DNA from: CBCPNA01 sp965120415
GTDB lineage: Bacteria > Bacillota > Clostridia > Lachnospirales > CAG-274
Direction: 5' to 3'
NCBI GenBank assembly: GCA_965120415.1
Contig: CBCPNA010000018.1
Location: 1 to 7,872 of the forward strand
DNA length: 7,872 nt
The position numbers and the translations under genes are program-made. This document shows, piece after piece, positions 1-7,100 of the stretch (position 1 is the first letter of the stretch; every line of letters starts with the position of its first letter). The notes beneath the pieces were generated by a model, which saw only the letters and a list, made by a program, of their open reading frames with translations, was not told the DNA's origin and searched no databases.

Positions 1-58
1 TTGTGCAATGAAAATTAAGCAAATTTAAAACGGTCATGTTTAATAAACTTCTATCTGT

Positions 59-87
59 ATTATAGCATTTTTGGAATACAATGTAAG
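59..87 (-). promoter_or_regulatory. Leftward sigma70/sigmaA-type promoter with extended -10
   Basis: Reading leftward there is a -35-like CTTACA (87-82, 4 of 6 consensus), a 17-nt spacer and a perfect TATAAT (64-59). TGC directly precedes the -10, giving the extended -10 TGn motif. Transcription would start near position 52 and leave the window. A frame opening with ATG at 37-35 (MTVLNLLNFHCT) stays open to the window edge behind a weak AGAAG, but it is too short to call a gene. The promoter lies just beyond the terminator at 185-211, consistent with the start of a separate leftward transcription unit. Confidence 0.5.
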
Positions 88-184
88 CTTTATATAGGTT
101 GCTATTTTCTTCTAAAAGTGTATGAAATTTACAGCAATTTAGCACATTAATATACTTTGCTTTTTTTTAATATTGCTATAAACA

Positions 185-211
185 AGAAAAAAGGCGCATA
201 AAACGCCTTTT
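185..211 (-). terminator. Rho-independent terminator, leftward
   Basis: On the minus strand AAAAGGCG (211-204) pairs perfectly with CGCCTTTT (196-189) across a 7-nt loop. The stem is followed by further T residues, giving a TTTTTT run and then CTTGTT. The GGCG/CGCC core is the most GC-rich spot in an otherwise AT-rich flank. The T-run is better on the minus strand than on the plus strand, where it stops after four T, so leftward termination is the main direction. It can end the defence-like operon (about 410 nt past the helicase stop) and any RNA started at the 305-332 promoter. Confidence 0.75.
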
Positions 212-298
212 CAATGATAACCTTTTGTATTGATTTTTGCATTAAATAGCCAAAAAATCACAAAAGAGCATTCAATATATTATGTTGATAGTTATTCA
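185..298 (-). ncRNA. Candidate small RNA of about 115 nt
   Basis: The unit is defined only by its signals. A TTGCAA/16-nt/TATAAT promoter (332-305) predicts a start near 298, and the terminator hairpin at 211-185 predicts the end. No reading frame inside has a ribosome binding site. One 31-codon frame (ATG at 242) runs through the terminator and is judged accidental. I recognise no known RNA family, riboswitch core or tRNA-like fold. Alternatives are a 3' UTR segment of the operon with an accidental promoter, or an untranslated leader ended by an attenuator. Confidence 0.35.
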
Positions 299-304
299 AA
301 TGTT

Positions 305-332
305 ATTATACGATAATTTTTATATTTTGCAA
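305..332 (-). promoter_or_regulatory. Leftward promoter of the candidate small RNA
   Basis: On the minus strand TTGCAA (332-327, 4 of 6 match to TTGACA) is followed by a 16-nt spacer and a perfect TATAAT (310-305). In DNA this AT-rich a chance TATAAT is not rare. The combination with a good -35, near-ideal spacing and a true terminator roughly 100 nt downstream raises its credibility. Predicted start is near 298. Confidence 0.5.
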
Positions 333-421
333 GCTTTTTTTAATATGGTATGATAAAATTGTATATATTTTGCCTTACCTTAACCTAATTTATAGACTAT
401 ATACCGTATTTGCAACAACAG

Positions 422-469
422 TATTGATTATACCTTTACCTCTATGTAATGTAGTTACTATAATCAATA
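422..469. repeat. 11-bp perfect inverted repeat carrying outward-facing TATAAT boxes
   Basis: TATTGATTATA (422-432) and TATAATCAATA (459-469) are exact reverse complements separated by 26 nt. Each arm reads TATAAT in the outward direction, so the element is symmetric around possible divergent -10 boxes. On the plus strand TTTACC (435-440) sits 18 nt before the right TATAAT; the matching -35 on the minus strand is poor. It could be an RNA stem-loop in the operon 3' region, a dyad operator, or chance. No coding frame is attached. Confidence 0.4.
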
Positions 470-623
470 AAAAAATATAAATAAATATTAAAATTTATAT
501 TTTTATAAATAAGGAGTTGAATTTTGCACTTCTATTATATCAGCTATAAAAAATAATATCCTATTTATTGATACATGCTAAAATCACTTTTTGCTAATTT
601 TTATTTATAAGCAATGCAAAATA

Positions 624-2816
624 CTAATCACCTTTCTGCTTCCATTTTAAATTTTTTATAATTTTTAAAGCAGAATATACGTTTAATTGGTTATTTAAAT
701 AAGCAATTTTTAATAATTGCTCTGGAACCATATAATCATATTTATCTGCTATTGGAGCTTGATTATCCTTTGTAATTAATGTAGTATCATTTATATTACA
801 ATTAATGTTTTTAATACTATTAATAAACGAAGATATATCTAATCCTGTTGTAAACTTTAAATAAAAATATTCATTTGAAACTGTTCTTATATCTAATTGT
901 TTTTTTAACCCTATTGATAACAATTGAACTATAGTCTTTACATCCTTTGTTCCTGACCAAGGACATATATAATAAGAATTTTCATTATATTTAATAACAT
1001 CATAATCTAAAATTCCACTTTTTTTAGCAATTTCTCTAGCGTCACATAAAGCTTTCTTTGCATTTTCTTGTAAATATAAATATATTGTATCTTCCTCTAA
1101 AACTTTTTTGATTTTTTGCATAATTTTAGTATGTACATCTCCACCATTACCTATCCAATTAGCTACCTTGCTATTTTTAGCACTATCAACATATACACAC
1201 TTTTTTTCTGCTTCAATAGCAACTGTAACCCAAGATTTGCCTGCAAGCGAAAAGGTCTCTCCTATAAAAGGGCATCTATTCAATCGCCCTATTTCACCTG
1301 CATAATCTAAAACTTTATATTCTTCTTCATCTTGAAAAACTGCATAAAATGAATAATAATTGCAAATTTTTTCACCTTTTAAACCAACTATAATGCCACC
1401 ATTATCCATACGTTGTAAATATTCTTTTTCTATCATATATTTTAATAACATTTTATATTCATCTGCAGAAATTATATTTTTAAAAGCCGGTAATAATAAA
1501 ACTTTTTCTGCAAGCTGTGATGGAGTTAACTCTGTAAAAGTCATTAATATACTCAATGTTTGATGTGCAAGTAAGCTATATGGTTTTTTCTTTTGTTCAA
1601 AAGGCTCTACCCATCTTTCTTCTGAATATAACTGAATTACAGCAATAGAGCGAAGTAAATCCCACGGTAATAATTTTAATGGATTTTCTGCAGATTCTTC
1701 ATGTAAACCTAAAAACATTATTCGTGATTTTCCTGTTCTTCTACCAGAACGCCCTAATCTTTGTACAAAACTTGAACAAGTAAAAGGTGCCCCTATTTGA
1801 ATAATTAAATCTAAATCTCCCGTATCAATTCCTAATTCTAATGTTAAAGTTGCTGCTACAACCGTTGGCTTTTTATTATTTTTTAAAGCATTTTCTGCAT
1901 CTTTGCGTAATTTTGCTGATATGCTACCATGATGAACATAAAATATATCTTCTTCTTTTTTATTTTTTGCAATATTTTTAAGCTCTTTTATAATATTTTC
2001 AGCTTCTGTTCTTGTGTTGGTAAAAATGATACATTTTTTGTTATGACATTGCTTGTATAAAAAATCATAGTATCTTTTAGTTATTTCTGCAGTTGCTTCT
2101 TCATCTATTTGAGAAATAATAAAGCTTTCAGCACATAAAGATATAGATCTTTTTTTATTATTTATACCTACAGCTATTGATGCTTTATTAGTTCCTGATG
2201 ATAAAAAATCCATTACCGATTGATAATTATTTAAAGTCGCAGATAATCCAATCCGTCTAGGCTTACAATTTGTCATTTTTTCTAATCTACTAATAAGACA
2301 AATAACTTGCATTCCTCTATCACTAGCCATAAAAGCATGTATTTCATCAATAACTATAAAACGTAAATCAGAAAATAATCTACAGGCATCATTTGGATGT
2401 TTCATTAATAAGGCTTCAAGCGACTCTGGAGTAATTTGTAAAATACCTTTTGATATTATCAAGGCTTTTCTCTTATGTGATTGTGGTATATCGCCATGCC
2501 ATGACCACACAGGAATATTTTCATCTTCTAAAAGTTCATTAAGTCTAGTAAATTGGTCATTTATCAGTGCTTTAAGAGGTCCTATATATATAACTCCTAT
2601 AGATTCTGAATGGTTATTTTCTAATAGTGTAAGAATAGGGAAAAAAGCAGCCTCTGTTTTTCCAGAAGCTGTACCAGATGCAATTACTACATGTTTATCC
2701 GTATCCATAATTGCATTACATGCTTCAACTTGTACTTCTCTTAAATCATCCCACTTTTTTTTATAAATATATTTTTGGATAAAAAGAGCGTATCGCTCAA
2801 ATGTAGTTTTTTTCAT
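624..2816 (-). CDS. DEAD/DEAH-box superfamily 2 helicase, Lhr/BrxHI-like
   Basis: A 730-aa predicted ATP-dependent DNA helicase/translocase, cytoplasmic. SF2 motifs appear in order: Q-motif-like LREVQ with Q29; Walker A GTASGKT (48-54); motif Ia GPLKAL (79-84); Ib ITPE (128-131); motif II DEIH (157-160); motif III SAT (192-194); motif IV around IIFTNTRTEAE (263-273); motif V LELGIDTGDLD (326-336); motif VI QRLGRSGRR (352-360). The Walker B DEIH and LGRSGRR are typical of Lhr-like helicases. All catalytic residues are present, so it should be active. Residues from about 420 form an accessory region, probably winged-helix plus beta-rich; the protein is about half the length of E. coli Lhr. The ATG overlaps the stop of the ATPase gene (ATGA), with GAGGAG at 2825-2830, 8 nt upstream. 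The pairing with a BrxD-like ATPase matches BrxHI/BrxD of type 2 BREX. Duplex or RNA:DNA unwinding in defence or repair is inferred. Confidence 0.93.
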   Translation of the reverse strand: MKKTTFERYALFIQKYIYKKKWDDLREVQVEACNAIMDTDKHVVIASGTASGKTEAAFFPILTLLENNHSESIGVIYIGPLKALINDQFTRLNELLEDENIPVWSWHGDIPQSHKRKALIISKGILQITPESLEALLMKHPNDACRLFSDLRFIVIDEIHAFMASDRGMQVICLISRLEKMTNCKPRRIGLSATLNNYQSVMDFLSSGTNKASIAVGINNKKRSISLCAESFIISQIDEEATAEITKRYYDFLYKQCHNKKCIIFTNTRTEAENIIKELKNIAKNKKEEDIFYVHHGSISAKLRKDAENALKNNKKPTVVAATLTLELGIDTGDLDLIIQIGAPFTCSSFVQRLGRSGRRTGKSRIMFLGLHEESAENPLKLLPWDLLRSIAVIQLYSEERWVEPFEQKKKPYSLLAHQTLSILMTFTELTPSQLAEKVLLLPAFKNIISADEYKMLLKYMIEKEYLQRMDNGGIIVGLKGEKICNYYSFYAVFQDEEEYKVLDYAGEIGRLNRCPFIGETFSLAGKSWVTVAIEAEKKCVYVDSAKNSKVANWIGNGGDVHTKIMQKIKKVLEEDTIYLYLQENAKKALCDAREIAKKSGILDYDVIKYNENSYYICPWSGTKDVKTIVQLLSIGLKKQLDIRTVSNEYFYLKFTTGLDISSFINSIKNINCNINDTTLITKDNQAPIADKYDYMVPEQLLKIAYLNNQLNVYSALKIIKNLKWKQKGD

Positions 2817-4144
2817 ATATCAAACTCCTCAAATAAATCGCTATACTCATCGTTAGCATCTTCAGAATCTTTTTCATAACTTTTATAAAAATATCTTTCA
2901 TCATTTATCAAATCTTTAAAAGAATCATTTGGATTTTGTTGTAATCTATTTAAAAGACCAATAAAATCTCTTATTAATTCTCTAGGAGTTGATAATTGAG
3001 CTGCTCCTAATCTTTGATTAACTTTATTTAAAAATTCTGTTAATTCATTTTGTCCAATATTACATTCATACATATAATGAAAGCTATGCAGCTCACAAAG
3101 ACGCTCTAGCAACAAATATATTTCTTCTAGAGTAAGTTTATTTAATTTAATAACCGGGCTAGCAAGATCAACAAATTCTTTATCTTCAAAACGATTGTCT
3201 GCTAATCTTGATTTAAGCGCCTCATAGCTAAACAAGCCCCTTCTCTCATCGTATATAAAGTCTGGTGTACCTCCTATAAATACTCCAATATATCTAGCTT
3301 TTCCTTGCATTGTATCATTAAATATAGTTAATATCTTTTCATAATTACTATCTCTAGCTTGTTTATGATTAATTTTATATAAATTAACTCCTTCATCAAT
3401 AAAAATAAGCAAGCCTTTATACCCCGCCCTTTTCACAAACAAAGCAAATAATTTTAAAAATTCATACCAATTTTGATCATCAATAATGCTGTCAACTGGA
3501 AGCTCACGTTTTGCTTCTGTTTTATTTGCATATTCGCCTCTAAGCCATCTTAATGCTGAAGTTTTTAAAGAATCATCTGCATTTTTCATACCTTTCCAAT
3601 AAATATCAATAACATTAGCAAAAACAAAACCGTACATCATTTCTGATAACTCTGTTAAAACGCTGTATATTTGTTTGCTTACCATATCAATTAATGAAGG
3701 GTCATTTACCTGCAAATTTTTTTCACTAGCTATTTTTGATTGAATAGAAGTAATCCATTTTTGCAAAATAGATTCTAATGCACTTCCTTCGGGGCGCGTT
3801 CTTGTAGACAAATGTTGAATTAATTCTCTATAAGTAGATATTCCTTGTCCATTTGTCCCAACCAATCGTCTTTCCGGTGATAAATCTGCATCCATTACAA
3901 CAAAAGAACGTTCTAAAGCATTATTTCTAATAATCTGGAGTAAAAAACTTTTTCCGCTTCCATATTCTCCACATATAAATTTAAATGATGCACCTCCTTC
4001 TTCTATTGTTGCAAGATCTCGTAAAAAAGAATTTATTTCTCCTTGCCTTCCAACTGCAACATGCCTTAACCCAATTCTAGGTACAACACCAGCAGTTAAA
4101 GAATTAATTAAGGCTGCTGATTCTCTTTTGTTTATATTTGCCAT
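2813..4144 (-). CDS. P-loop ATPase, BrxD-like (DUF2791-type ATP-binding protein)
   Basis: A 443-aa soluble AAA-type P-loop ATPase. Visible motifs are Walker A GEYGSGKS (59-66); Walker B LLIFIDEG (245-252) with D250 and E251, followed by NLYK; a sensor-like strand IGVFIGGTPDF (286-296); an arginine-containing stretch LKSRLADNRF (310-319); and a C-terminal STPRELIRDF (385-394) helix. The last 20 residues are strongly acidic (EEFDI end), possibly a partner-binding tail. Length and motif wording fit the BREX ATP-binding protein BrxD family, whose biochemical role is poorly known and is thought to work with the neighbouring helicase. The start is ATG at 4144, with AGGAGG 6 nt upstream overlapping the stop of the preceding gene. 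The stop is embedded in the start of the helicase gene. It likely couples nucleotide hydrolysis to control of the helicase (inference). Confidence 0.9.
   Translation of the reverse strand: MANINKRESAALINSLTAGVVPRIGLRHVAVGRQGEINSFLRDLATIEEGGASFKFICGEYGSGKSFLLQIIRNNALERSFVVMDADLSPERRLVGTNGQGISTYRELIQHLSTRTRPEGSALESILQKWITSIQSKIASEKNLQVNDPSLIDMVSKQIYSVLTELSEMMYGFVFANVIDIYWKGMKNADDSLKTSALRWLRGEYANKTEAKRELPVDSIIDDQNWYEFLKLFALFVKRAGYKGLLIFIDEGVNLYKINHKQARDSNYEKILTIFNDTMQGKARYIGVFIGGTPDFIYDERRGLFSYEALKSRLADNRFEDKEFVDLASPVIKLNKLTLEEIYLLLERLCELHSFHYMYECNIGQNELTEFLNKVNQRLGAAQLSTPRELIRDFIGLLNRLQQNPNDSFKDLINDERYFYKSYEKDSEDANDEYSDLFEEFDI
2825..2830 (-). promoter_or_regulatory. Ribosome binding site of the helicase gene, inside the ATPase gene
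   Basis: GAGGAG ends 8 nt before the helicase ATG and lies within the last codons of the ATPase gene. With the ATGA stop/start overlap (2816-2813) this predicts translational coupling and fixed stoichiometry of the two proteins. Confidence 0.75.
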
Positions 4145-4150
4145 AGCAAT

Positions 4151-4156
4151 CCTCCT
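4151..4156 (-). promoter_or_regulatory. Ribosome binding site of the ATPase gene, overlapping the upstream stop
   Basis: A full AGGAGG lies 6 nt before the ATPase ATG and shares bases with the TAG stop (4157-4155) of the TM2/TerB gene. It supports ATG 4144 as the start and suggests coupled translation. Confidence 0.8.
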
Positions 4157-7100
4157 ATTTTATTGCACTTTTAAGCTCTTTTTCATACTGTTCTAAAATT
4201 TGAATTTCTCCATAAGTATCTATTAAAATATCTCCTATATATTGCGTTGCTATATCATTAATTTCATCTAGCAATATTTCTGGCATTGTCATTTGCGTAT
4301 TGGAAATTTCTTCTAGTTGTACCTTAACATTATCTTGTAATAGTACAATACGCAAAACATTCTGTTGCACTACTGATAAACATGTAACTAAAGGCTTTAA
4401 ATCTTCAGAAATTTTATCTAATTCAAATATTGAATTATTTTCATCGTTAGTATCATTTTTAGCTATAAATAATTCATCCATATGATTATATATGTATTCA
4501 AATTCAGCTCTATATTCTTTTTCAAGCATCAAAAAATTTAATTCCACAACTAAAATATCACACGCTAAATATTGATTTGATATTTGATTTATTTTATCAA
4601 TTGAAGCTTGCAAACTTAAATCATATGTTATTTCCCAACTATTTTTTTGTATTTCATCAAATATTGTTCTAGTATATTGTGGTAAAGCTGCAAAAATTTC
4701 TTTAATAGTATCTAAATCTGCTAATACTTCTCTTGTATCTTGTTCTTCATCTATGACTTCTAATACCTCCCTTACTATATTAGACTCACTTCGTAACAAA
4801 TCAATATTTTTAAAATCTAATTGTATTTTTCCTTTCTCTGTACTCTCTTTTTTATTTGGTGCATACTCTTTTTTTAAAAAATGTTTTACCATGCGTTTTA
4901 CTGTATCTGATATTTCATCATCTATAATAATATTTCTTAATCTGCCTCTATAGCCATGTAATTCTCTTAAAACATTTTCTGAATATTTTACTAGCCAATT
5001 AATAAATTCACGTAACTTTTTACTACTAGTATATGCTTTAACATAAATTTCTATTTTATCATGTGCATTAACACAATTTGCACCTTGAAATATATAATGT
5101 TTTTGTTTTTTTTGTTTTGAAGGTCCGTATGATTTTAATATACCTTTTCCCTTTTTCTTTAAAAAAATACTATCAGCTACTGTAACAACTTTTGGAATTA
5201 CTTCATTTAGCAAGGCTTGATGCCCTTCTCTATAAAACTTACTTCCAACCAACGAATAATCACATAATGCATCTATTAAAATAAACGGCAATTTTAGCGG
5301 TTTTTCTTTAAAATGTTTATCTATCATTATATCATTAATTATAGATTGTTTAGGTAATGATATATTAGCTAAATCTGGCATGTGATAATCAAGATTATTA
5401 ATTTGAGTAAAATCAAATGTCCACTTTAATAAATATGAGTCTAATTCTGGATATTCAGTTCTATAATTAAGCCATAAAGACATCAATTGTTTATAACCAT
5501 CTTGTGCATTATTCCAGCCATATCCACTTAATAGCTCATAAATATTAATAAATATATATGATAAATCTGTTTTTAAATAATTTGATTTTCTAGCTTGAGC
5601 TCTCCAATAAAAATACCATTTTTTTTGTTGACTATTCATAGCAATATAAGTTGGATAACGTGTTATAAAAGGAACATATGGAGTTTCTTTTCCTTCTAAA
5701 TTTTTATACTTTAGCATATCTTTTTTAAAATCATTATAAAAAGGTGGTTCATAAAAATCAAAGTCATCATATTCATCTTTTTGAGGAATTATTTGTTTAT
5801 TTTCATCATCGCCTAAAATTTCTATATCGATAAACTCTACATCATTTTCTTTTATATCTTCATGAATTTCTGTTTCTTTAACTTCTTGTTTATTTTGTTC
5901 TTCTATATTAAGTTTTTCTTTTTCATTAATAGCTCTAAAAATTGAAATAACATTATTTATTGAATATGAATAATCTAGATTTGTTTCTTTTTCATCTTTT
6001 AGCAAAATTATCTGCTTATTTGCATTTAAGTTACTTTCTTTACATATATTATTATCAAAACTTTCTTGTTTAGTTATGTTATTCCTTATATATCTTTCTA
6101 TATTAGAAATTATTTGATTAAACTTTTGATATTTATTTTGAACAGTTGTTATATCCATATTTTGTAAAGAAGTATTTAATGCTCTTTGTATATTTATAGC
6201 ATTGTATAAATTTATTCTTATTTGCTCAATAATATTGTTTGCCTTTTCTGTATCTAAATTAAAGCTTGATATATTTTCTATAGTTGTTCTAATAGCAGTA
6301 ATTCTATAATCTAAATAAATAAATTTTATAATTTCTTTACCATGCATCAAATATATTTTAAATAAATTATTCAGTATATCTTCTTGTGTATTTGTCAAAA
6401 TTGAAATAGCAATTTTAGCACTCTTTATTTCTATTTCAAAAAGTCTATTATCCCTATTTGTAAATATTTCTATATTATCTAAAATTTCTATATCATCAAA
6501 CTTTATATTACTTTTTTTTATGTCTTTATGAATTTCTATTTCTTTAACTTCTTGTTTATTTTGTTCTTCGATGTTAGATTTTTCTATTTCGTTGATATCA
6601 TTATAAATTAAATTATTATTATTTGTTTGTGTTGCATCTTTTGGCAAAATTATTTGTTTATTTTCATTTGATTTAGTTTCTTTACCTAAATTATCAAATA
6701 TTTCTTGTTTAGTTATGTTATTCCTTATATACCTTTCTGTATTAGAAATTATTTGATTAAGTCTTTGATATTCCTTTTGTGCAGTCGCAATATCCATATT
6801 CTGTAAAGAAGTATTTAATGCTCTTTGTACATTTATAGCATTGTATAAATTCATTCTTATTTGCTCAATAATATTGTTTGCATTTTCTGTATCTAAATTA
6901 AAGCTTGATATATTTTCTATAGTTGTTCTAATAGCAATAATTCTATTTTTAAAATTATCTAATTCAAGGAATTTATCACATGGTATTAAATCTACTTTCG
7001 ATATACTCATTAATATTTTTTCTTGTATATTTACCAAATTTGAAATAAGAAATTTAGCACTATTTATTTCCATTTCAAAGCGTTTCTTTCCCCTATTTGT

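Larger units (their letters stand above)
1..623. other. Intergenic region left of the operon; no supported protein gene
   Basis: This 623-nt stretch is very AT-rich and has stop codons in all frames. The longest ATG frames are tiny and lack ribosome binding sites. What it does hold is listed separately: an inverted repeat with outward TATAAT boxes at 422-469, a leftward promoter at 305-332, a terminator at 185-211 and a second leftward promoter at 59-87. Just past the helicase stop there is only a weak stem (TTTTGC/GCAAAA, about 589-620) without a U-tract. The operon transcript may therefore run on to the terminator at 185-211. Confidence 0.7.

Noticed and set aside
147..242. 31-codon minus-strand frame (begins MQKSIQKVII) with a hydrophobic middle, resembling a type I toxin peptide
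   Set aside because: It has no ribosome binding site before its ATG and runs straight through the terminator hairpin at 185-211, so a transcript ending there could not encode it.
511..556. AAGGAG followed by a TTG-start frame on the plus strand
   Set aside because: The frame is only 10 codons long and nothing supports translation; the purine run is likely chance.
1..623. CRISPR array or tRNA gene in the left flank
   Set aside because: There are no regularly spaced direct repeats and no cloverleaf or T-loop sequence; repeats here are inverted and single.
1108..1563. Three overlapping plus-strand open frames of 64-67 codons opposite the helicase gene
   Set aside because: They overlap each other and the helicase in antisense and carry no motif; they are shadows of the minus-strand gene.
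4300..4953. Plus-strand frames of 61 and 66 codons opposite the TerB-type region
   Set aside because: They are antisense to conserved coding sequence, and their Ser/Phe-rich translation is typical of complement frames.
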